From positions 1 to 64,000 of the forward strand of contig DPXQ01000065.1 in the NCBI GenBank assembly GCA_003527225.1: 64,000 nt of DNA, given 5' to 3'. The notes beneath the pieces are model-generated. The model worked only from the letters and a program-made list of their open reading frames with translations. It did no database searches and was not told where the DNA came from. Origin of the DNA: Rhizobium sp. (GTDB lineage Bacteria; Pseudomonadota; Alphaproteobacteria; Rhizobiales; Rhizobiaceae). Shown one piece after another: positions 43,981 to 51,115 of the stretch. The first letter of the stretch is position 1. Each line of letters begins with the position of its first letter. The position numbers and the translations under genes were made by a program.

Positions 43981-45273
43981 ATGACCATCATGCTGAACGA
44001 CCCCCGCTCCCACGGCTTGTGGGAAAAGACCGCACCGGCCGCACCGGTGACCCCACCTCTTTCGGGCCAGGTTGAAGCCGATGTTGTCATCGTCGGTGGC
44101 GGTTATACCGGCATCTCCGCCGCGCTGCACCTGGTGGAGGCGGGGACAAAGGTCGTTCTGCTGGAGGCAACCGAGATCGGTTTTGGCGGCGCCGGCCGCA
44201 ATGTCGGCCTCATCAATGGCGGCATGTGGGTCATGCCGTCTGAAATCCCCGGCGTGCTGGGCCCGGTCTATGGCGAGCGAGTGCTCGATCTGCTCGGCAA
44301 TGCGCCGCTCCTGGTGCGGGCACTGATCGAAAAGCATGAGATCGCCTGCGAGCTGGAGAAGAACGGCACGCTGCACTGCGCCGTCGGCGAAGCCGGCCTC
44401 AAGGAAATAAAGGAGCGCTGCAGCCAGTGGGCAGCGCGCGGCGCGGATGTCCGCATCCTCTCGGCCGAGGAAACGGCGAAGCGCACCGGCACGTCCGCCT
44501 ATACCGGATCGCTTCTCGACATGCGCGCCGGAACCCTCCAACCGCTGGCCTATGCTCGGGGGCTCGCCAAGGCAGCGATCGCCGCCGGCGCGGAAATCCA
44601 TACCGGCAGCGCCGCGATCTCGACCGAGCGCAACGGCAACCGCTGGGTCGTGAGGACCAAGAACGGTTCGGTTTCGGCCAACTGGATCGTCGTCGCCTCC
44701 GAATTCTATTCGACCGGACCTTGGGAAGCGGTGCGCAAGGAACAGATACTACTGCCCTATTTCAATTTCGCCACCAAACCGCTGCCGCAGGACCTGTTGA
44801 AGCAGATCCTGCCGGGCCGCGAGGGCTGCTGGGACACGAGGGAAGTGCTCTCCTCCTTCCGCATGGATCAGGCCGGGCGTCTCGTCTTCGGCAGTGTCGG
44901 CGCGCTGCGCAATACCGGCCTTGCCATTCACCGCGCCTGGGCCAGGCGCTCGCTGAAAAAGCTTTTCCCCAAGCTTGGCAATGTCGAGTTCGAGGCCGAA
45001 TGGTATGGCCGCATCGGGATGACCGACGACGCTATTCCGCGTTTCCACAAGTTTGCACCAAATGTCGTGGGCTTTTCCGGCTATAATGGCCGGGGCATTG
45101 CGCCGGGCACTGTTTTCGGTAAGACACTGGCCCGCCATATCCTCGGCGAACTCTCGGAGGCGGATCTGCCGCTGCCGGTGAGTGACGTCGTGGAGGCCCC
45201 GCTTCGTAACCTGAAAGGCGCCTATTACGAGGCCGGTGCCCAGATCGCCCATTTTGCCGGGGCGCGCTTCTAA
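43981..45273 (+). CDS. FAD-dependent amine oxidoreductase, L-pipecolate oxidase-like
   Basis: A 430-residue DAO-family flavoprotein. The FAD-binding Rossmann motif is DVVIVGGGYTGISAALHLVEAG at about residues 30-51, with the follow-on GFGGAGRNVGLINGGMW. The C-terminal FAD segment is GFSGYNGRGIAPGTVFGKTLA. Members of this family oxidise cyclic or secondary amines. The gene directly downstream encodes a piperideine-6-carboxylate dehydrogenase, so L-pipecolate oxidation (AmaA role) is the best guess. The Met at 43990 is an equally good start. Gamma-glutamylputrescine-type oxidases belong to the same group and are the main alternative. Confidence 0.8.
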   Translation: MTIMLNDPRSHGLWEKTAPAAPVTPPLSGQVEADVVIVGGGYTGISAALHLVEAGTKVVLLEATEIGFGGAGRNVGLINGGMWVMPSEIPGVLGPVYGERVLDLLGNAPLLVRALIEKHEIACELEKNGTLHCAVGEAGLKEIKERCSQWAARGADVRILSAEETAKRTGTSAYTGSLLDMRAGTLQPLAYARGLAKAAIAAGAEIHTGSAAISTERNGNRWVVRTKNGSVSANWIVVASEFYSTGPWEAVRKEQILLPYFNFATKPLPQDLLKQILPGREGCWDTREVLSSFRMDQAGRLVFGSVGALRNTGLAIHRAWARRSLKKLFPKLGNVEFEAEWYGRIGMTDDAIPRFHKFAPNVVGFSGYNGRGIAPGTVFGKTLARHILGELSEADLPLPVSDVVEAPLRNLKGAYYEAGAQIAHFAGARF

Positions 45274-45332
45274 AAGGTCGCACCTCACAGACAAACGATA
45301 ACGGAAAATCCGAAATTACTGGAAGGAACACC

Positions 45333-46874
45333 ATGACCCTTGCAAACCTGAACTTCTCGGCCGAAGTGGTCGCCATCATGGACCGCCTCGGCGTCCCGGC
45401 TGCGAGCCTCGCCGGCGGCACGCTTGCCGTCCGTTCGCCGATCAACGGCGAGAAGATCGCCGCCGTCGCCGAGATCAGCGCCGCCGACACCAAGGCGGCA
45501 ATCGATGCCGCCCATCAGGCCTTCCTCGAATGGCGCCTCGTTCCAGCTCCCAAGCGCGGTGAACTGATCCGCCTGCTCGGCGAGGAACTGCGCGCCGCCA
45601 AGGCCGATCTCGGCCGCCTCGTCTCGATCGAAGTCGGCAAGATCGTCTCCGAAGGCCTCGGTGAGGTTCAGGAAATGATCGACATCTGCGACTTTGCCGT
45701 CGGCCTGTCACGTCAGCTCTACGGCCTGACGATCGCCACCGAACGCGCTGAACACCGCATGATGGAAAGCTGGCATCCCCTCGGCGTCACCGGCATCATC
45801 TCGGCCTTCAACTTTCCGGTCGCTGTCTGGTCATGGAACTCTGCGCTCGCACTTGTCTGCGGCAACTCGACCATCTGGAAGCCGTCGGAAAAAACCCCGC
45901 TCACCGCCATCGCCACCCAGGCGATCTTCGAAAAGGCCGTCAGCCGCTATGTCGCCGACGGCGGCAAGGCTCCCGCCAATCTTTCGACGCTGCTGATCGG
46001 CGGCCGCGAGATCGGCGAAGTTCTGGTCGACAGCCCGAAGGTTCCGCTCATTTCGGCGACCGGCTCCACCGCCATGGGTCGCTCCGTCGGTCCGCGCGTC
46101 GCGACCCGCTTCGGCCGCTCGATCCTCGAGCTCGGCGGCAACAACGCCGCGATTGTCTGCCCGACCGCCGACCTCGATCTCACGCTGCGCGGCGTCGCAT
46201 TCGCCGCCATGGGCACGGCCGGCCAGCGCTGCACGTCGCTGCGCCGCCTGTTCGTTCATGAGAGCGTCTACGACAAGCTCGTCCCGCGGCTGATCCAGGC
46301 CTACGGCTCGGTCACCGTCGGCAACCCGCTGCAATCCTCAACGCTGGTCGGCCCGCTGATCGACGAAGGTTCCTTCGGCCGCATGCAAAAGGCGCTCGAC
46401 GAAGCCAAGGCAGCCGGCGGCAAGGTTTCCGGTGGCGACCGCCTCATGCAGAACGAAGCAGCCGACGCCTTCTACGTCCGTCCGGCGATCGTCGAGATGC
46501 CGGCCCAGACCGGCCCGGTCAAGGACGAGACCTTTGCGCCCATCCTCTACATCATCAAGTACAGCGACTTCGACGAAGCGCTTGCTTTGAACAATGACGT
46601 TCCTCAAGGCCTGTCGTCGTCGATCTTCACCAACGACTTGCGCGAGGCGGAAGCCTTCGTATCGGACCGTGGTTCGGACTGCGGCATTGCCAATGTCAAC
46701 ATCGGCCCCTCAGGTGCTGAAATCGGCGGCGCGTTTGGTGGCGAAAAGGAAACCGGCGGTGGTCGCGAATCCGGCTCCGACGCCTGGAAGGCCTACATGC
46801 GCCGCGCCACCAACACGATCAACTACGGCAAGACCCTGCCGCTCGCGCAGGGCGTCAAGTTCGACGTGGGCTGA
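45333..46874 (+). CDS. amaB: L-piperideine-6-carboxylate / 2-aminoadipate-6-semialdehyde dehydrogenase (ALDH7 type)
   Basis: A 513-residue aldehyde dehydrogenase of the antiquitin (ALDH7) group. The active-site cysteine is C300 in GTAGQRCTSLRRLFV and the base is E266 in LELGGNNAAIV. SAFNFPVAVW and the closing GGEKETGGGRESGSDAWKAYMRR are the diagnostic ALDH7 segments. It oxidises 2-aminoadipate semialdehyde, which is in equilibrium with piperideine-6-carboxylate, to 2-aminoadipate. It follows the oxidase gene by 59 nt and would take the product of both that oxidase and the kinase/phospholyase fusion upstream. Confidence 0.92.
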   Translation: MTLANLNFSAEVVAIMDRLGVPAASLAGGTLAVRSPINGEKIAAVAEISAADTKAAIDAAHQAFLEWRLVPAPKRGELIRLLGEELRAAKADLGRLVSIEVGKIVSEGLGEVQEMIDICDFAVGLSRQLYGLTIATERAEHRMMESWHPLGVTGIISAFNFPVAVWSWNSALALVCGNSTIWKPSEKTPLTAIATQAIFEKAVSRYVADGGKAPANLSTLLIGGREIGEVLVDSPKVPLISATGSTAMGRSVGPRVATRFGRSILELGGNNAAIVCPTADLDLTLRGVAFAAMGTAGQRCTSLRRLFVHESVYDKLVPRLIQAYGSVTVGNPLQSSTLVGPLIDEGSFGRMQKALDEAKAAGGKVSGGDRLMQNEAADAFYVRPAIVEMPAQTGPVKDETFAPILYIIKYSDFDEALALNNDVPQGLSSSIFTNDLREAEAFVSDRGSDCGIANVNIGPSGAEIGGAFGGEKETGGGRESGSDAWKAYMRRATNTINYGKTLPLAQGVKFDVG

Positions 46875-46902
46875 TAGCCGTTTCATAGCACTATTCAATC
46901 TG

Positions 46903-46945
46903 GAAAGCCGCGGCAGCATGAATGCGACCGCGGCTTTCGCCGTTT
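46903..46945 (+). terminator. Probable terminator hairpin after amaB
   Basis: An 11-bp stem GAAAGCCGCGG/CCGCGGCTTTC (46903-46913 with 46928-46938) with a 14-nt loop, 29 nt after the stop. The T-run is weak (CGTTTGC), so it may be a partial terminator. The rest of the 188-nt gap before the next gene shows nothing else. Confidence 0.6.
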
Positions 46946-47062
46946 GCACTTGTACCACCCAACGGACTCCGGCTTCACGCCGACGGACATACTGCCATAT
47001 GGCCATTGGTTGCGGAATCGGACAAGGTGGGCATGTGAGTTGCGGCGCCGCAGAGAGAGCGA

Positions 47063-48628
47063 ATGGATATTCATGACCAGTCTTCGACGATTGCCTTTCT
47101 GAGCAGAGGCGAGAGCTACGGCTTTTCAGGTCCCGTGAAGATCATTGAAACGCATATATCGATCATCTTCCTCATCGACGGCCTGGCATTCAAGCTGAAG
47201 CGTGCTGTGAAACTCCCTTATGTCGATTTCTCGACCTATGAACTGCGCCTGCATTATTGCCAACGGGAGGTGGAACTCAACAGGCGCTCGACGCCCGACC
47301 TCTATCTCGGCATTCGTCGCCTCACTCGACAGGCCGACGGCCAAATCGCTTTCGATGGCGACGGAGAGCTGGTCGACGTCGTCGTGGAGATGAAACGCTT
47401 TGCCCAGCATGACCTGTTCGACCGAATGGCCGCCGAAGGAAAGCTCACGACTGCGATCATGGAGGAGACCGCCAACATCATCGGCCAGTTCCATGAAAAG
47501 GCACCGATCATCCATACCGCCAGCGGATCGGCCAACATGGCCGGCGTTCTCGACATCAACGAAGCGGGGTTCGCCACCAGCCACGTTTTCGACGAAGGCG
47601 ATGTCAGAAACCTGGCTGCGACCTTTCGGCAAGCATGGTCGAGCCTTGTCGGAGAAATGGATAGGCGCGAGGCGGACGGCAAGATCCGGCTCTGCCACGG
47701 GGACTTGCATCTGCGGAACATCTTCATGAGCGATGCCGGCCCGCGAGTGTTCGACTGCATCGATTTCAATGACCAGATCGCGACCGTCGATGTGCTCTAC
47801 GATCTTGCCTACCTGCTGATGGACCTATGGCATCGCGGGTTTCACGATTTTTCCAGCGTCGTCATGAACCGCTATCTGGATTCGACCAGTGAGGACGCCG
47901 GCTTTCGGCTACTCCCCTTTTTCATGGCCGTCCGTGCCGCCGTCCGCGCCCATGTCACCGGGACACAAATCGAGGAAACGAGCGATCCAGATGGACGCCT
48001 GACGGCGAGCGCACAGGGCTACTTCGATTTCGCGCGAGAGATGTTGGAACCATCAAGACCGGGACTGGTTGTCATCGGCGGTCTTAGCGGATCCGGCAAG
48101 TCGACCCTCGCTGATGTTCTGGCTCCCCGCCTCGGCAGAGCCCCCGGTGCGCGCATTTTCGAAAGCGACCGAACCCGAAAACTGATGTTCGGAACACGGT
48201 TGACCGACCGGCTGCCTGTCGAGGCCTATCGCCCCGAGGTGTCCGAGAAGGTCTACGCAGCCCTCTGTGAGAAGGCCTCGCTGGTTTTGTCCGGCGGCGG
48301 GCAGGTGATCGTCAACGCCGTCTTCGACCGCGAGGATCACCGGGAAGCGATCGAAGCGGTTGCCCGGAAACGCGGCCTGCCCTTCACCGGGTTGTGGCTC
48401 GACGCGGCACCCGATGTTCTGAGATCACGGATAAAGGCACGACCGCAAGGTGCTTCGGATGCGACGGTGGAAATTCTCGAGCACCAAATGGCAATGGGCC
48501 TCGGTACCATTCGCTGGAACCGCATCGACAGCGGATTGCCTATCGAGGCCGTCATCGCTGACGCCGAACGGATGATAACGGAAGAGACTGACCCTTCTCG
48601 GCCCACCCCCCTGTCGGAAAGTAAGTAA
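47063..48628 (+). CDS. Bifunctional APH-like phosphotransferase / P-loop kinase, function unknown
   Basis: A 521-residue two-domain protein. Residues 20-320 resemble aminoglycoside phosphotransferase-like kinases, with Brenner motif CHGDLHLRNIF and the Mg-binding FDCIDFND. Residues 330-510 are a separate P-loop kinase with K346 in GGLSGSGKST and a DRxR-like FESDRTRKL, as in the gluconate/zeta-toxin type kinases. The fused arrangement (COG2187 plus COG0645) recurs in Proteobacteria, but I know of no established substrate. It has its own downstream hairpin and no obvious operon partner. Confidence 0.82.
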   Translation: MDIHDQSSTIAFLSRGESYGFSGPVKIIETHISIIFLIDGLAFKLKRAVKLPYVDFSTYELRLHYCQREVELNRRSTPDLYLGIRRLTRQADGQIAFDGDGELVDVVVEMKRFAQHDLFDRMAAEGKLTTAIMEETANIIGQFHEKAPIIHTASGSANMAGVLDINEAGFATSHVFDEGDVRNLAATFRQAWSSLVGEMDRREADGKIRLCHGDLHLRNIFMSDAGPRVFDCIDFNDQIATVDVLYDLAYLLMDLWHRGFHDFSSVVMNRYLDSTSEDAGFRLLPFFMAVRAAVRAHVTGTQIEETSDPDGRLTASAQGYFDFAREMLEPSRPGLVVIGGLSGSGKSTLADVLAPRLGRAPGARIFESDRTRKLMFGTRLTDRLPVEAYRPEVSEKVYAALCEKASLVLSGGGQVIVNAVFDREDHREAIEAVARKRGLPFTGLWLDAAPDVLRSRIKARPQGASDATVEILEHQMAMGLGTIRWNRIDSGLPIEAVIADAERMITEETDPSRPTPLSESK

Positions 48629-48663
48629 GGGACGGGCACTGAATGCCCGTCCCTCCCCCCTTG
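48629..48663 (+). terminator. Hairpin after the APH/P-loop kinase gene
   Basis: A perfect 10-bp stem GGGACGGGCA/TGCCCGTCCC (48629-48638 with 48644-48653), loop CTGAA, beginning immediately after the stop codon. It lacks a good T-run, so it is a probable rather than certain terminator. Convergent genes lie on either side. Confidence 0.6.
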
Positions 48664-48801
48664 CCCCTGCAGACGAAGGCCCCGCCTGCGGACAATCCCT
48701 TTTAGACGTTACTTCAGTTTCAGTTCCTCGACAATGTCGGGGAACAGTGGTGGCGATCCCAGGGACCCACACTCGTAGATCAAGTGATGATAAGCTGGCC
48801 T

Positions 48802-49611
48802 CTATCGCGTTGATTTCACCGATGCGCCGATTTCCTGACGATCGGCGACTGCTCGCGCCAGCCTGCTGTCGTAGCCAAGCTCATCAAGCATATCGGCCGC
48901 CTCGCGCATCTCCGCGGCACGCCGGATTCCATGTTTTTCGACGCGCTCACGCATCGACAGCGCCAGACTTGGCCAATCGATGGATGGAAAAGTTTCGGAC
49001 AGGCTGCGATAGACGTCGTCCGCGACGTTCGAATCTCTCGCGGCGGCGGAACAGTCGCAAAGCAGGGCCTCGAGTCCCTTGATGATGATGCTGCGGCAAA
49101 GCTTGGTCGCGGAGGCCCGCCCCACCTCGGTGGCGACTGGTTTGATGTTCATGCCAAGGGCGTTGAGACGCGTGGCAAGAATTGCTGCGCCGTCGCCTCC
49201 TGCCAAGATCGGAACCTGAAGCTTCGGCACCGTGACCGCAGCCATCACAGCCCCCTCGATATAGCTCCCACCGGCGATCTCGATATGCACTGCCGCTCGC
49301 CGCTTCGTATTCGGCGATGCGGAGTTTATGTCGAAGAAGAACTGCCCAGCGCTGATATAATCCGCAGCCGTGACCGCGGCGGCCTCGCACTGGTCGGCCG
49401 TGACTGCCGAGATCACGACATCCGCGCCCTGCGCCCCTTCACTCGGGCAGTCGACGGCTTCCACACCAAGCGCCTCGGCCCGATCGCGGAGCAACCCGCC
49501 ATTCGGGGCAAACTGAATGTCGAAGGCCGATACCGATACCCCTCTGAACTTCAAGAATTCGGCCGCGAAAGTCTGTCCGACCTCCCCGAAACCGATAAAA
49601 GCAATTTTCAC
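48802..49611 (-). CDS. NAD(P)-dependent oxidoreductase with DUF1932 domain (6-phosphogluconate/hydroxyisobutyrate dehydrogenase-like)
   Basis: A 269-residue dehydrogenase. The N-terminal Rossmann motif is KIAFIGFGEVGQTFAAEF, and the C-terminal helical domain (DUF1932) at about residues 165-250 holds SATKLCRSIIIKGLEALL. The GTG start at 49611 has GGAGGA upstream; the ATG just before it is out of frame. The substrate is unknown; a 3-hydroxyacid or a similar polyol acid is likely by family. The LysR gene lies 90 nt upstream on the same strand, so control by that regulator is plausible. Confidence 0.82.
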   Translation of the reverse strand: MKIAFIGFGEVGQTFAAEFLKFRGVSVSAFDIQFAPNGGLLRDRAEALGVEAVDCPSEGAQGADVVISAVTADQCEAAAVTAADYISAGQFFFDINSASPNTKRRAAVHIEIAGGSYIEGAVMAAVTVPKLQVPILAGGDGAAILATRLNALGMNIKPVATEVGRASATKLCRSIIIKGLEALLCDCSAAARDSNVADDVYRSLSETFPSIDWPSLALSMRERVEKHGIRRAAEMREAADMLDELGYDSRLARAVADRQEIGASVKSTR

Positions 49612-49701
49612 AACATGTCCTCCCCCTGCGTATGGGCCGGATAATGGTGCGGACAACAGACCTGTTCAAATGACTCTATCGACAGTATTCATGAACAGAA
49701 C

Positions 49702-50622
49702 TCATGGTTTGTGTACTTTTCGCACCGGCTTCTCCTGCCTGAATTCTCGCTGGACAAGCGCGCAAAGCGCTTCGGCCGGAGGGCTCAGCGGGATGCCCTT
49801 GCGCGTGATGATACCGATCGTGCGAACCACCGAGGGGTTACGGATCGGGATTGCCACAACATCGGTCGCCCGGCTCGCCGCGAGCGCAAATTCCGGGAGA
49901 ACGGTCATCCCGAGTCCGGCCTGGACCATGTTGATGGCCGTGGCGATGTGCCGGACCTCGTAACGCCATAGAAGCGTTTCGCGCCGACTGCCCAGCGCGT
50001 CATCGATCAGGATACGGTTCCCGGTCAGCGTGCCGACGCGGATAAGCGGCTCCCCCTCGAGATCCTGCCACGTCACCGAACTATCTTTCGCGAGGGGATG
50101 GGTTTTCGGGCAGGCAAGCACGAAGGATTCCTTGAACAACGGCATGATGTCGAGATCCATCGCCATCGAGGAGACGATGGATATCCCGAATTCGACATCG
50201 CCAGCCCGCACGTGATCGATAATCTCCGACGCCGAATGGTCAAGAATGCGAACGCGAACGTCCCGGTAATCTTCAAGGAAGCCACCGAGGATATGGGGCA
50301 GATAGATCGAGGCGACCGTCGGCAGACATGCGATCGAGATATGCTCCTGTCGTTCCTTGCCGCGCCGGCGCAGTTGCTCGAAGGAATCGGTGATCTCTTC
50401 CATGATGCGCCGTGCCTTGGGAAGCAGTTCGACGCCGGTCGGGGTAAGCGTGACCTGCCGCGTCGTCCGCGCAAGCAGCTTCAACCCCAGATCATCCTCG
50501 AGTTTCTTCATCCGGTGACTGAGTGCTGTCTGCGACAAGTTCAGATGGGCCGCCGCCCGATGAAAGCTTCCGCGGTCAGCAATGCACAGGAAAGCCTCCA
50601 GCCCAAGAAAATCGACCCGCAT
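49702..50622 (-). CDS. LysR family transcriptional regulator
   Basis: A 306-residue LysR protein with the N-terminal winged helix (FLCIADRGSFHRAAAHLNLSQTALSHRMKKLE) and a C-terminal effector domain with two lobes. It is divergent from a now-decayed short-chain dehydrogenase fragment and lies upstream of the DUF1932 dehydrogenase on its own strand. It may regulate that dehydrogenase, and formerly the lost SDR gene. The inducer is unknown. Confidence 0.9.
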   Translation of the reverse strand: MRVDFLGLEAFLCIADRGSFHRAAAHLNLSQTALSHRMKKLEDDLGLKLLARTTRQVTLTPTGVELLPKARRIMEEITDSFEQLRRRGKERQEHISIACLPTVASIYLPHILGGFLEDYRDVRVRILDHSASEIIDHVRAGDVEFGISIVSSMAMDLDIMPLFKESFVLACPKTHPLAKDSSVTWQDLEGEPLIRVGTLTGNRILIDDALGSRRETLLWRYEVRHIATAINMVQAGLGMTVLPEFALAASRATDVVAIPIRNPSVVRTIGIITRKGIPLSPPAEALCALVQREFRQEKPVRKVHKP

Positions 50623-50789
50623 GCGCTCTCATCCGTTTAGTGCATCCAATGAATTAATAATGCTGAAAATCTAATCTGATTCAAGCAACTTATATGGAGT
50701 TTATTTAACATGTTAATCAGAATGGGAGAACAGGCAGCCACTTCGTGGCGGCCAGAATTCTGGGCTTGTTGTCGAGGCGATCGTGAAAT

Positions 50790-50955
50790 CATCGCCGCAT
50801 GGACCGGCCACCGGCCGCATTTTTATTGAACAGTTTCCGCTTGGCCGTCACGCGACTCCGCATGACGTCGCGCGTTCCGCTCTCTATCTCGCGTCACACC
50901 TGAGCAGCTTGCCAGTGGAACGATGCTGATGGTCGATGGCGGCAAGAGCGCCTGA
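50790..50955 (+). pseudogene. Remnant of a short-chain dehydrogenase (SDR) C-terminus, frameshifted
   Basis: From about 50790 one frame reads SPHGPATGRIFIEQFPLGRHATPHDVARSALYLASHLSS, the typical C-terminal third of a classical SDR. At about 50908-50912 the frame breaks (one base short of the expected spacing). The continuation in the next frame is SGTMLMVDGGKSA and stop at 50955, the standard SDR ending. No N-terminal half with TGxxxGxG or YxxxK is present upstream. The piece is therefore a decayed gene, probably once controlled by the divergent LysR. Confidence 0.75.
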
Positions 50956-51008
50956 GCTCCCATTGCGCGGACGTTGTACCCCCGAACCGGTGGTTCTTTC
51001 TCGAACGT

Positions 51009-51022
51009 TTGATTTTTGTCAA
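51009..51022. promoter_or_regulatory. FNR/FixK-like box upstream of ppsA
   Basis: TTGATTTTTGTCAA at 51009-51022 matches the TTGA-N6-TCAA anaerobox consensus (TTGAT-N4-GTCAA; the opposite strand reads TTGAC-N4-ATCAA). It is 94 nt before the ppsA start. The pattern is seen; the regulator is inferred. Confidence 0.4.
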
Positions 51023-51115
51023 AGAGAGATCGTCCTCTATTGCCTATCGTTAGTTCAACATCGATTATCTCTTGCTAAGAAATTTTGCAAAAATAGCCAT
51101 TCCGGGAGGGATTCC

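Larger units (their letters stand above)
50623..51115. other. Intergenic region with SDR remnant and ppsA leader
   Basis: About 490 bases without an intact gene. It contains an AT-rich stretch just upstream of the LysR start (50640-50720), the SDR remnant, and the FNR-like box described separately. The ppsA leader runs from about 50956 to its start codon. Confidence 0.5.

Noticed and set aside
50936..51115. 60-residue N-terminal extension of PpsA from an earlier ATG
   Set aside because: The extension covers the end of the SDR remnant and the promoter, has no family match, and the ATG at 51116 has a strong ribosome site.
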